Position numbers and translations under genes: made by a program. From assembly GCF_910589235.1 (NCBI RefSeq), contig NC_060975.1:1992501-2056500 (forward strand): 64,000 bases of DNA. Direction: 5' to 3'. Positions 49,190-61,328 of this stretch are shown here, piece by piece. The notes under the pieces were generated by a model that saw only the letters and a list, made by a program, of their open reading frames with translations, did not search any database and was not told the origin of the DNA. Source of the DNA: Vespa crabro. Lineage: Eukaryota > Arthropoda > Insecta > Hymenoptera > Vespidae. Each line of letters starts with the position of its first letter. The first letter of the stretch is position 1.

Positions 49190-50404
49190 ATACTAACTTT
49201 ATTGCACTTTTATGATTTCTGATAGAATATTGAATATTTTCGAGACACTTATGTTTCGATAAATCATCTAAGGAAGATTTGGAATCAATTTGATCCTTTA
49301 AAAAATTTTCTAAACGACATCTGTAATTGTCTAATTAAATTAATCATATCACTGAGACACAAAAAATATTCGAACGATTGAATTGTATCCTTTTTCTTAC
49401 CCAACTGCTGCGAATATACCACAAATATGTGAATTAAACATCAGAAAGAGTAAATCACTTGTAACTAATCCTGTTATAGAGATCGTTATAGATATACTCA
49501 TGTGAAAATAAATAAAGTAAAAATGTTCGTCCTCGTTCATGAAATATTCGCCTTTGAATATTGGTTTTAAAGGACGTGACTCGTTTAAAGGTACGATGAT
49601 ATCCATGATAATTGGAACAATTGGTACTAGGAGAAACATCGTCATGCATGTATATATATATACTTTAAAGAAACAATATAAATTATTATTAACGATATGA
49701 AATATATAAGGAAGAAATGACTACATTGTTTGCAATGAATTGTAATCTTACTTGTATAACAAAAAGTAAATAATTTAGTCTCTTTTCCAAATTTATGCAT
49801 AATTTCTAATTCTTCTTTCGTTCTACATAATTGCCAATTGTATAATAAATGATCCAAAAGTTGTTTTATCTATAAAAAGTATCAATGATCTTCAAATTAA
49901 TATATAAATATTTTTTAACGATAATACATTTGTAATGGAGAAATAAATGCATAAGTCATAATAGAGAAAAGAAAAATTATTATTGATGTAATGTATTGAA
50001 ATAATCAAAGGAAATATTATATATATATATATACATAAAAAAAAGAACTAAAAACTTACTTTTTCTCTATTAAATTGGACGGTATAGTATTTAATGATGC
50101 AAACTGCTACTGCAGACATAGGTGCCATAGTTTCGATAATAATATCGACGTTTCCGTAATAAGTAAAAAGCAATAATACCTATAGCTAATAGTATGTAAT
50201 CGGAACTTAATGAACACACAAAGATAAAAACTTTATATAAAGATATATTACTTTTATTACCTGTGTAGACAAGAAACTAAATAATGAAATATTCATAATG
50301 AAGCCACGAAAACGACGTTCACTTGAATTCTGATAGGGCCATTGTCCTATAAGTGATAATAATTTCTTAGTGAGTCTGTAATAGGGATGATCGAAAGCGT
50401 CCAT
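48262..50404 (-). CDS. Odorant receptor OR-9, 2-bp deletion at start of exon 4
   Basis: Exons: 50404-50261, 50179-50060, 49869-49752, 49660-49401, 49320-49198, 48897-48807, 48732-48596, 48529-48397, 48312-48262. It starts MDAFDHPYYRLTKKLLSLIG and ends ILQTSTSYFMVISSVH; exon 4 carries VPLNESRPLKPIFKGEYFMN. With the usual acceptor, exon 4 is 260 bp instead of 262 and translation runs out of frame. Inside exon 4 the coding strand offers TTTCTCCTAG as a second acceptor (exon start 49626); its use restores the frame at a cost of 12 residues at the start of a membrane segment. So it is either a young pseudogene or a receptor with a shortened segment. Intron 5 carries a MITE. Confidence 0.75.
48969..49133. 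mobile_element. Mariner-like MITE in OR-9 intron 5
   Basis: GGATGCGCCAAAAATTCTTA at the left end and the complement of the right end (AGATAGGTCAAAAGTTCTTA) form diverged inverted ends about 160 bp apart, flanked by TA. It lies between exons 6 and 5, in the same intron as the copy in OR-10. Confidence 0.55.
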
Positions 50405-50471
50405 TTCAAAAGCACAAAGTATTATAAAATAATCCAAGGAAGAAAGATCTTTCTCGTACGTGATGATCGTC

Positions 50472-50483
50472 AAAAAATAATCA
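50472..50483 (-). promoter_or_regulatory. Conserved OR upstream element, OR-9
   Basis: TGATTATTTTTT, 68-79 nt 5' of the OR-9 ATG; one difference from the clade form. Confidence 0.4.
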
Positions 50484-51123
50484 AAGTGATTTTCTTTACA
50501 TCCAAAAATATGATTCTATAGTACTAAAGAAAAAAGAACAGGTATCAATCATTCCCTCTATTGTATTTGGCATATAAATAAGACATGTTTTTGAAGAACG
50601 AAACTTCCATAGAATGGTATATAATTTTCTTAGAAAGAATGTTAGGTACAATGGTATGTAATTTTCTTTGGTACCAAACGTCAAATATGTAGGAACGAGT
50701 AGTTGTCATGGAATTTATTATTGAATTTGATTTCAGTACTGATTCTTTCCCAGTGTACATATCTGTTCGTTATTCAGTCTCTCTTAGAACTATCGATATT
50801 ATGCTTCCTACTTTGTGTTCTTTTTCTACGAAAGGATAAAAAAAATCATACTCCAAGGTAAATTTTTCTTTTGTAAAATCTCGTATTGCAATTGTAAAGT
50901 TTTTTTGATCTCTTTTTCCCTTCACGTAAAATTTAATACATACAAATAATAACAAATAAAATATCTGTAAGACTTAAATAAAAAGTTATCGTAATTATTA
51001 TCAGATATAATTTACTAGATTAATGTAATAAATGAAACGATTATTATTCGTGAATACACACGTACTATATTTTATAATTATAAATCATTGATAATGATTG
51101 ATATGAAGTTATTATATTGTTAA

Positions 51124-53228
51124 TTAATGAACCGATGAAATTACCATAAAATATGAAGTGGCAGTTTGTATAATCTTAAAATAAAAAAAAAAAAAAAATA
51201 ATATTAATATTTATTACAATAGATATTACTTATTGTAATTTATATTTGTTAATTATATAGTTTCTACCGTTGCAAAAGTTTCTAAACAAAATATGAATAC
51301 TTTTCCAGCAGTCAAGTAAGATGGTTTCAAACTTTTTCGTATTATCAGTATCAGTAATTTATGTATTGACAATGGCGCTTTATACCACAGTCCATTGTAT
51401 CTATAAACAAATATACGATTTTTATCGCTAACAAAATATTTATATGAAAATTAATATTATACTTACGCTTTGATACGTATATCGGTGCTATAATCTATCA
51501 TTCTTTGACCAGGATAACACATGCAGAAAAGATGAACTATTTGAGCAATTGCAAAATTGAAATATCTGAACAATTCTGTTGAATTTTGTAAAAATATCAG
51601 CATCTGTGCATACAGAATACAAAAATATTAAAATTATTATCTAATAACAAAGAAAGAAAAAAGAAGAAATTAACAATTACTTCAAACAAAGAGATACTCA
51701 TGCATATTAAACTCAAGCTTGCTTGCAGAAGTAATGATACTGAGTAAAAAGATTCAATGAGTTCGGCAAACCTTCTCGAAAAAAGTATAAAGGAGAAACA
51801 AACATCAATTAGATTAATAATATAATTATATAACATTGTTATATAAGGTAGGCTAAAAGTTTCTAAGTGATCTTTTAATTTAACTTTTTTTTTTCCACAA
51901 GCCTAATTACAAGAGTACTTGAAAAAAAGAGTACTCAATTTGCAAAATTTTTTAAAAACTTTTGATCCACCTTGTATTTATAATTAATGTATATATGATA
52001 TATTAACTTTAATGCACTTTTATGATTTCTGATAGAATATCGAATATTTTCGTGACACTTATGTTTCGATAAATTATCGAAGGAAGATGTGGAATCAATT
52101 TGATTCTTTAACAAATTTTCCAAACGATATCTGTAATTCTCTAATTGAATTAATTATGTCATTGAGATTCAGAAAATATTTGAACGATCGAATTGAATTT
52201 CTTCCTTACCCAACTGCTGCGAATATACCACAAATATGTGAATTGAACGTCAGAAAGAGAGTATCAGAGGTAATTAATGCTGATATAATGATAACTATAG
52301 TTGTACACATGTGAAAATAAATTGGGAAAAAATATTTGTCCTCGTCGATGAAATATTCGCCTTTAAATATTGGTTTCAAAGGACGTGACTCGTTCAAAGG
52401 TACGACGATATCCATGATAATTGGAACAATTGGTACTAGGAGAAACATCGTCATGCATGTATATATATATACTTTAAAAAAACAATATAAATTATTATTA
52501 ACGATATGAAATATATAAGGAAGAAATGACTACATTGTTTGCAATGAATTGTAATCTTACTTGTATAATAAAAAGTAAGTAATTTTGTCTCTTTTCCAAA
52601 TTTATGCATAATTTCCAATTCTTCTTTCGTTCTACATAATTGCCAATTGTATAATAAATGATCCAAAAGTTGTTTTATCTATAAAAAGTATCAATGATCT
52701 TCAAATTAATATATAAATATTTTTTAACGATAATACATTTGTAATGGAGAAATAAATGCATAAGTCATAATAGAAAAAAGAAAAATTATTATTGATGTAA
52801 TATATCAAAGAAAATTTCATATATATATAAAAAAAAAAAAAAAAAAAGAAAGAAAAAAAAATAATAAAAACCCAAAAACTTACTTTGTCTCTATTAAATT
52901 GAAGAGTATAGTATTTGATCATACTAATCAATGCTGCTGATATAGGTGCCACAGTTTCGATAATAATATCGATGTTTCCGTAATAAGTAAAAGACAATAA
53001 TATCTATAGCTAATAGTATGTAATCGGAACTTAATGAATACACAAAGACAAAGATTTTATATAAAGATATATTACTTTTATTACCTGTGTAGATAAGAAA
53101 CTAAAAAATGAGATGAATACAATGAAGCTACGAAAACGACGTTCACTGGATTCCTGATATGGCCATTGTCCTATAAGTGATAATAATTTCTTAGTAAGTC
53201 TATAGTAGGGATGATCGAAAAAGTCCAT
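51124..53228 (-). CDS. Odorant receptor OR-10, same 2-bp deletion as OR-9
   Basis: Exons: 53228-53085, 53003-52884, 52678-52561, 52469-52210, 52130-52008, 51771-51681, 51603-51467, 51400-51268, 51174-51124. It starts MDFFDHPYYRLTKKLLSLIG; exon 4 has VPLNESRPLKPIFKGEYFID, and the end is IIQTATSYFMVISSVH. Exon 4 is again 260 bp, with the same missing dinucleotide after the TA run and the same potential rescue acceptor (CTAG, exon start 52435). The exon 5 donor is AA|GTTAAT, weaker than the GTTAGT used elsewhere. Apart from the exon 4 start the frame is open, so the coding status is uncertain rather than clearly dead. It is the most upstream gene of the array. Confidence 0.75.
51845..51975. mobile_element. 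Mariner-like MITE in OR-10 intron 5
   Basis: AAGGTAGGCTAAAAGTTTCT at the left and the complement of the right end (CAAGGTGGATCAAAAGTTTT) form diverged inverted ends. It is shorter than the OR-9 copy, so one of the two has lost internal sequence. Confidence 0.5.
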
Positions 53229-54324
53229 AGCGTTTCAAAGGCACGAAGCATTCTGAAATAATCGAAACGGTAAGAAGGAAGAAGTTTTTTTTCTTTATTG
53301 AAAAGGTCAACATAAAATAATCAAAAAGAGAGAGAGAAAGCTATATTTATCCGAAAATATGATTATATAGAGAATCAAAGGAAAGGGAACAAGTATCAAT
53401 CATCCATCAAATGTTCTTGGCACTTAGGTAAGATATATTTTTGAAGTACGAAACAGTTACTGTTAGAGATCGAGGATATATAATTTTCTTGGTGTTAAAC
53501 ATATAGAATCTATAGGAATGAATATACATTGTCGATCCATTATTTAACTGACTTGATACTGAGGATCAGTGTTATGTGCCTACAATTACTCTTATCTTTG
53601 AGAACTTTGATTCTACTATACTAACATACTCGCATTATTTTTTTTTTTTTTTTTGTTTTTCTAAATACGAATCGTACGGGGAAGAAAACAAAAAATTGAA
53701 AGTTTTATTCTATTTCTATTTTTTTTTTTCACTTCTTTATTTTTTACATACACGTATGTATATTTAACATACACATAAAAAAATCTTTTTAGATATTTAT
53801 CCCTTTGTCTCTTTATCTTTTATCTATTATCTTAAAAGATTTATTTTCTTCGCAAAATGTCGTCTTAAAAAATAATATTCCTTTGAGAATAATTTTTATA
53901 CAAATATGAACTTTTTCAAAAATTCGTCAAAACCTTATGATGGATTAAACTTTCAATTTTAAAATGAGATCTTGTTTGTTAAAATCGATCAAGAATTACG
54001 CTTGTTCTTTTTGATGGCGTAAATCATTTTAAAAAACCCACGAATGGTGAACAGCCTAAAGGTTCCATGATGTTCAGGTTAGTTCTCTTTTTTTCCGCAT
54101 ATGTCGCGCCAAACGTTAGTGTCATATATATGTTGTATGCTTTGTGCACATAAGTTATGAATATACATAAATTATTTCATTTATCTAATACGTTTTTTTT
54201 CTAATTTTCTAAACATTTTATTTACACATAAGTGGTATGTGTATTTTTTTATATCGTTATTCTATAGATAATACAATATAATATAAATTAAATATATAAA
54301 TAAAATAATTATCTGTAGGTTAAT
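53229..54324. other. Intergenic between OR array and CWF19L2
   Basis: Holds the OR-10 5' flank (to about 53500), poly-T stretches, and the CWF19L2 upstream region. GCGCCAAA at 54106-54113 is the complement of the E2F-like TTTGGCGC. An acceptor-like CTGTAG lies just before the CWF19L2 ATG, so a 5' untranslated exon probably lies around 54050-54200. No coding sequence is visible. Confidence 0.45.
53312..53323 (-). promoter_or_regulatory. Conserved OR upstream element, OR-10
   Basis: TGATTATTTTAT, 84-95 nt 5' of the OR-10 ATG. Confidence 0.5.
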
Positions 54325-57220
54325 ATGGTGTCTGATGAATCATCTATTCATAAAAAGTCAGATAAAAGTTTAGAAAATAAAAAAAGAAAACATAGCAAGA
54401 AAGAGAAAAAAAAGAGCAAGAAGAAGAAGAAAAAGAAACGTAATACCTCAAGTTCAAGTGATGTAAATATCAATTCATGACAATTCTTAGTTCTATCATC
54501 TTTGATAGTGTTTAAAATTTCTATAACTTTTGTATATATAATATCATTTTAGAGTAGTACTGGCAGTGATAATGAAGTTTGGGTTGAAAAAACTATTGAA
54601 ACAATACAATCTGTACAAAATACTGTTACTGATAATATTGAAAAAGAACCTGTTAAAAGAGAGGAATGGATGACACTTGGAAATTTATTTCCATGTATAT
54701 CTAAGTCTGATATACAAAGTAATAAGCATGAATTACAGAAAAAAGATAATAATATTTCGTCGATTCTTGATAAGCCAGGACAAAGTAATAAAGAATTAAA
54801 TCCATATTGGAAAGATGGTGGTACTGGTTTACCTCGAAATGAACCTGAAAAATCATTCAATAAGAAAGTAATGGATCCTGTTTGGTTAAAAAGATCATTG
54901 CAACGTGCACGAGAACAAGCTTTAGAAGAAGGAAAATCTTTAGAAGAAATAGCTGCTGAAAGATGGGGTGTAAGTTTATTGAAAAATTTTATGTATATAT
55001 TATATTTTTAATTAACATTTAATATTTATATACTTATGTAGTCTTTAGAAACTATAAATGCAATGATAGCAGAAGCTGATCAATCATGTTCTAAATATAA
55101 TCAAAAAAATTCTCAACGAAATCGTGTCCCTTATGAAAGACGTTATTATGATAAATACTCTAATAGGCACAGAGAATCAGAACAAGATCATTCATCTTAT
55201 AGATCAAGAAATTTTGATCGTGAACAAAAGTATGAATCTTATAGATCTGACAGATCATCACGTAAACCAAATTATCAAAAGCCTACAGATGATGGTGATC
55301 GTCATTACACATCAGCTTTGAGTAAATCAAATTCGCATAGTCAAAGAAATTGGCAAAAAGATAATGGTAAAAGTAAAAAACAATTAGAATCAAATGTAGA
55401 AATAATTAATGAAGAAATTTCGAAAAAGGACAACAAAGTTTTTGACATTAACACACAATCAAATGATATTTTAACCAAAGAAGAAATGAATAAATTGGGA
55501 GCAAAAATTATAAAAGCTGAATTAATGGGTGATAACGTACGAAAAATTATTACATTAATCTTATAGATAATATAGAATATAGATTTTTTTTTTTTTAAAT
55601 ATTTATTTTTTAGGAATTAGCAAATCATTTAAAGGAACAATTAGAAAAAGCAAGAGAACATTCTAATCAAGCAAATAAATCTGAAACAGAAAACGTCATT
55701 CTTTCAAGAACTGATTCAAAAGGTATTAATAATGTTAAACATATATTAGATTTTCATATATCTCTTGTCTTTTAATTTAATATCAAATTGTATCTGATCA
55801 GGTGTTACAAGACCAATACAACCAAGATGTCAATCTAAAGAATCTTCAACTAAATCTAAAAAGAATAAAAATCTAGAGACGCATGTTTCTGGTGAACGGA
55901 TTCGTTACTACGGTGACGATGATAAATATTCTTTGCAGCAACTCGTAAGATTTATAAAATTATTAAATTAATTTATATATGAGAATTTTGAACATATGAA
56001 TTATTAAAATTATATTTATCAGTTCCAGCGTGAAAAAGGACGCTCCGTGGATGACGATAATGCCGCATTTGTTAAAATTGCATCGAAGGTATTACAATTC
56101 TAGACAATAATTTTAGATATAAAATAAATACAATTATATTTTTAAACAATTTTCATTTTTAGAACGTGGATATGAATGATATATTTGAAGAACAAATTGC
56201 ACGAGTGGATATAGATAGTAGGCAAGATGATAGAGATAAAGCAAAGGCGATTAAAGAACATAAAAGAATATCAAAAAGTTTAGAAGGATGTTCGTGGTGT
56301 ATAGAATCCAAAAATATGATCAAGCATATGATTATTACAATGGATTCACACATTTGTCTTAGTCTTCCAACCAGAGTATCATTAGTAATTGGGCATTGTG
56401 TATTAACACCTTTACAACATATATCATGCCAATTACAATTAGACGAAGACATTTGGGAAAAAATGAAGGTATATTTAAATGATTTTTAATTGTTTTTTTT
56501 TTTCTCTCAATAGATTTTTCTAGGAATTTTTTTTTTTTCTCAATTAGATTTTCAAGGAAACTTTGATTAAGATGTTTATGGATTCTAAACAAACTCCAAT
56601 ATTTTTTGAAGTATATAAAAATCGTCATAAATTCCCACACATGCAATTGGAATGTGTTCCATTATCTGATGAAAGTGCAGATTTAGCACCTATGTACTTC
56701 AAAGTAAGAAATTGATGGAATATTTTTATTAATAAAGCAAAGAGAAAAATCTGTAACAATATTTTTATTAATTAATATTATTTACAGAAAGCTCTATTAG
56801 AATGCGAAACCGAATGGGCTATCAACAAAAAAATTGTTGATTTAAAAAACAAAGATTTACGTAGAGCGATACCAAATGGATTACCATATTTTATGGTACA
56901 ATTTGGAAATAATGGTGGATATGCGCATGTAATTGAAGATGAACGTATGTTCCCGACCAATTTTGCAGAGGTAAATCAATATTCTTTTTATGATTTCTTG
57001 TAAAGAAATATATATTGCACATTAATTTTCCTCCACTTTATATAATTTGTTTTTTCTTTTTTTTTTTTTTTCTCTTTTTATTTCTTTATTCTAGGAAATA
57101 ATTGGTGGAATATTAGATTTAGATCATAATTTATGGAGGAAACCAAAAAGGGAGACCTTTGAACAACAAAGAGAGAAAGTTTTAAATTTTAAGAAAATAT
57201 GGGACAAATATAAACATTAA
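54325..57220 (+). CDS. CWF19L2: CWF19-like protein 2 (spliceosome-associated)
   Basis: Ten exons (54325-54462, 54553-54969, 55042-55536, 55614-55722, 55802-55944, 56023-56088, 56163-56468, 56548-56703, 56788-56970, 57095-57220) give about 712 aa. The N terminus is a Lys/Ser-rich tract (KKKKRNTSSSSD). The middle has VMDPVWLKRSLQRAREQALE and a long Arg/Ser/Tyr-rich segment. The C terminus has the two CwfJ domains: GCSWCIESKNM, then IGHCVLTPLQHIS (a HIT-like His pattern), and a final part ending WRKPKRETFEQQREKVLNFK. CWF19 proteins act in late spliceosome and lariat handling; yeast Drn1 binds the debranching enzyme. All junctions are in phase. The gene is tail-to-tail with NDUFAF7, with 64 bp between stop codons. 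Confidence 0.93.
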
Positions 57221-57284
57221 TAAATTGTAAATAAATTTTATAAGAATTTAATTATGCTAAGGAGTAAGTGAAAGGTATTTTTTG

Positions 57285-58950
57285 TTAATGCTGATCATTA
57301 TTTTCTTGTTTAAATCCAGTGACAAACCATGTGTCCATGTATTTACTTAAGACATGTGGAAACATTGCTAATACTTTAAAACGTTCTCCCATTTTATCAG
57401 TATCCATTATCATATGATACCCTGACAGAATATTTTCCTTTTCAACATCAGTTGAATTCTTTAAAAGTATTTCTAATCTCACATCAATTCCAAGATTTTT
57501 CAAAAATATTCTTTGACTTATTGGACCAAAAGATATTACTCTGTTATCTTTTTGCGCTATCTTTTGTATTAATGAAAAATCAACATCCGCAGTTAAATCA
57601 GCTGTACCTGGATTTAGTAAGGGATCATGCAATTGGTGCTTTCGAAAAGCACGGAAGGTATCTGTTTTATCACCAATATGACCATAATCAATGATTAAGG
57701 CAAAACCTCCACATTCCATTAAAAATGATGATATATAATCTATTACAACTATACTTTGTGGGCTTATTTCAACGTGATCTCTCGATTCATCTTTCTGAAA
57801 AATAATCAGTTTTATATAATATGTTCAATTAAATAAATAGTTAAAGTATATAAATTAAAATGTACAGATATATAAACTTGAGCTGCAGGGGATGGCCCGT
57901 TAGATAATACATAACGAAATTTCTCTTCCTCTATTCCCGGAATTGCATCCACTAAGACTTCACTCCAGCCTTGTTTTGTTTTCTAAAATTTTATTGCAAC
58001 AACCATATGCAATGATATAGTTATAACAAAAAGTGATACACTTTCTTTTTATTTCAAGTACCTGAAACTTATGTATTGGTAGTGCATCAAAAAATTCATG
58101 TGCAAGGAACACACTGAACTTTTTAGGAATATCAGTAATTGAATAATACCAATATACTTCTACACCATCTTCTGTAATACCTTTTTTATAATGACCTATT
58201 GAATTTTCTTGCGTTTGTGTCTTACAGTCGATAGGATTATTTTCTTCTATATATGTACATAGATTTTGTGCTTGAATTGTAGATAAAGCAGGACTGATTT
58301 CTACCAAATGAATAGATATTTTATTAAGAAACGTTAACTTTTTAAATACCTAAAAAAAAAAAAAGAAAATAATATTTAATAAGATTAATAATTCAGATTA
58401 TTTTTGTTTATATAATTATGCATAGATCAGAATATGTACTCGTAAAATATCTTGTATCATTGTACCCTTTCCTGGGCCTAACTCAATAAGCTGAAAGGGA
58501 TCTTTAGAGATCTTAATCCATTCGTTAATAATCCAAACGGCTAATATCTAAAAATCATATAATCTTTGAACAATAAATATCATTAAAAAGAAAAAAAGAA
58601 AAGAAAAGAAATTGATAAAAATTACACACTTCTCCAAAAAGTTGAGATATTTCTGGTGAAGTAATGAAATCTCCTTTAAGACCTAAAACATCTTTGTTCA
58701 TGTAATAACCGAGAAATGGATGAGTTAAAATTTCTTTCATATATTCTGCGACAGATAATGGTCCACAAGTTATAATTTTAGAATACAATTGACGGTACAA
58801 ACTTGACTTTTTGATCTTAACATCAGAACTTTCAGATAAGTAACAATGATTTGATAAATTTATCATAGATCTAAGATTAGGTTTCATTAATGTATTAGTT
58901 AATTCATGATTTATAAGTGTTCTATTTAATACACGTAGAATTTTTGTCAT
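57285..58950 (-). CDS. NDUFAF7: NDUFAF7, mitochondrial arginine methyltransferase for complex I assembly (MidA family)
   Basis: Five exons (58950-58630, 58547-58440, 58349-58062, 57982-57866, 57794-57285) give 447 aa, close to the human protein. The N terminus is basic and hydroxylated, as expected of a mitochondrial targeting peptide. Key motifs are GDFITSPEISQLFGE, the SAM-binding LIELGPGKGTM, FLAHEFFDALPIHKFQ, and FALIIDYGH in the last exon, followed by DTFRAFRKHQ. The enzyme dimethylates an arginine of complex I subunit NDUFS2 in the matrix early in assembly. The first donor is chosen as GAA|GTGTGT because it joins FGE to ILAVWIINEW in phase. The gene is head-to-head with Dicer-1. Confidence 0.93.
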
Positions 58951-59526
58951 ATTTTTGTTATTGTTATTGTTTTCGTTCTGTCAATAATATAAAAAAAAAT
59001 TAATAATTACGAACGAACTACAAATCCTCTTCACAGTCAATCACAGCCAATACTATAACATTAAAGACACTAAATTCTCTAAATACGATATAGATAGTAT
59101 TTTATTTTTATACAATTTTTATATATACGTAAATTCTTTCCATTCAATTTTGTTCGTAAATGTTAATAAAATGAGACAACCTTTATTGGATTAAAATAAT
59201 GAAGTAAAAAAAAAAAAAAAAAAGATTTTTAACTGTAAATTTGAATCGTCTTCATTATTTATCCGTTTAAATTTGGCGCCTTTAATGGCGCGTTTTAACA
59301 AGAACTCTCAGAATAATTTTATTAATGTTCAACGAATTTTATTGTTACCGTACGTTACAAGGACCTGTATATGCTTTTTCTATGCTATCCTCGTTCCTAG
59401 CCTAATCTTAAATTTTAAACCGAAGATAAAGAACAAATATAAAAGAATTATTAAAATAAAAGACTATAGGGAAGAAAATATTAACTACTGTGTATCAAAT
59501 ATTAAAGAAAATAGGCTTTAGATTCC
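58951..59526. promoter_or_regulatory. Shared NDUFAF7 / Dicer-1 promoter region
   Basis: The two start codons lie 576 bp apart in divergent orientation, so both promoters must sit here. TTTGGCGCC at 59272-59280 and TGGCGCG at 59286-59292 form a small GC island with an E2F-like core in an otherwise AT-rich gap. A poly-A run lies at about 59208-59223. The plus-strand reading frame at 59273-59521 has no family features and is probably fortuitous. Confidence 0.5.
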
Positions 59527-59850
59527 ATGGCATTTCCACTGAATGATCAAGTTTATATAAAATCCTTTACTCCTAGAGAATATCAAGTGAGTTTTGTACA
59601 AAACTATTTAGGTATCTATGATATATATTCATTATATTTTATGAAACTATAAGAACACAAGTTTTTATTTCTTTTATGCATTTTAATATTTAGGTAGAGC
59701 TCCTTTATGAGGCTAAGGAAAAGAATATTATCATTTGTTTAGGAAGTTATTATGAACAAGCTTTTATTGTTATAAAATTAGTCCAGGAATTTGCGACAAA
59801 TAACAGAAGGTAAATTCTCTGAAACAATTAATAAATTATATGACAGAGAA

Positions 59851-59886
<36 letters not shown>

Positions 59887-61280
59887 AAGTATTCATTACA
59901 TTGAAACAAATGAACTCGTAAACAGATAATTCTTTCTTAATTCAGGCCTGTGAAGGAAGGCGGAAAACAGATAATTTATATACTATCAGATAAAGAAAAG
60001 TGTTTGCTAAAAGCGACATATATCAAACAATTAACAGATCTTAAAGTATTATTATGCGATACATGTACAGATCTAACTAAAGAAGTCAAAAATTCTCATG
60101 TAAGATATGTTTTTCTATTTTTTTTCTTTTTTCAATTTTTCTATTTTCTTTTTTCCTATTTTTCTATTTTTTGTATTATCTAGATTTTATATATATATAT
60201 GTAGATTATCTATATTATATATATGTATATGATATAATGATATATCTAATAATATAATTATATATTTTTTTTTATTTTAGGTATTAGTTACAACTTCTAA
60301 GACGTGTGCATTGCTATTATCAGAAAAGAAAATTTTACCTCATCACATAAGTCTAGTCATAGTTGATGAGTGCCATAAATCTGTACATGATAATAAACTT
60401 AAATCTATCTTGAAAACTTTTTTGACATGTATAAACATTCCTAGAATAATTGGTATAGCTGTACCACTATTTAATTTAACACAAGAGCCAGGAAGACTTG
60501 GATTAGAGATAGAAAAAATAGAAACCACTTTTCAATGTGAAGTTGAAACAGCTAGTGATATATTATCAATACTCAGGTAAGTTATTATGAACGACAGTTA
60601 AATTGTAAATAATCATGTATATATATATCTAATCATAGGTATAGTCCTAAACCTAAAGAATATATAATAGAATATAAAAAAGGTGAAAAAGGAGAATTAT
60701 ATGAAATATTAGAAAATTGTGCATTGGACGCTATTCACTTCTTACAAGATCATCGCTATGATCCAACTGAAATTTATAATGAAGAATTTCTTGAGGATAT
60801 TCAAAAAATACCTAATCCAACGGAAAAGCCGCGTGAGATGATGCAAGATTTTTTATATATATTAGAAACTCTTGGACCATGGTGCGCAGATCGTGCTGCA
60901 TTAGCTCTTTTAATATTAACAGAAAAGCTAAAAATGAAAACACCTTATGAAAGACATTATCTTTTATTAAATTTAGTTGCATCAGTTTTTATTAAAATAA
61001 GGTAAAACTATTATACGATATAAATTATTGCATAATATAATTTCATAATATTGTAATGTAATCTAATAAATTTTAGAGCTCTTTGTGATAATACATTTGA
61101 ACACTTATCTGAAAAAGAAAGGTTATATCGTTTTACTACTCCAAAAGTTCATCGGCTTTTACAAATTTTAAAAACGTATACTCCATTTTATATCAAATAT
61201 AATAATACTTCAGAAACAAAATCAAATACCGGTAAAAACATGCTTCTTGATTTATCTGTTATTATTGTTTAATGTTATAT

Positions 61281-61328
<48 letters not shown>

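Noticed and set aside
54549..54860. 103-aa minus-strand frame
   Set aside because: Antisense shadow of CWF19L2 exon 2, which has the family match and correct splice phases.
59273..59521. 82-aa plus-strand frame just before Dicer-1
   Set aside because: It occupies the bidirectional promoter region, has no family features and ends 5 bp before the Dicer-1 ATG; not an upstream exon in phase.
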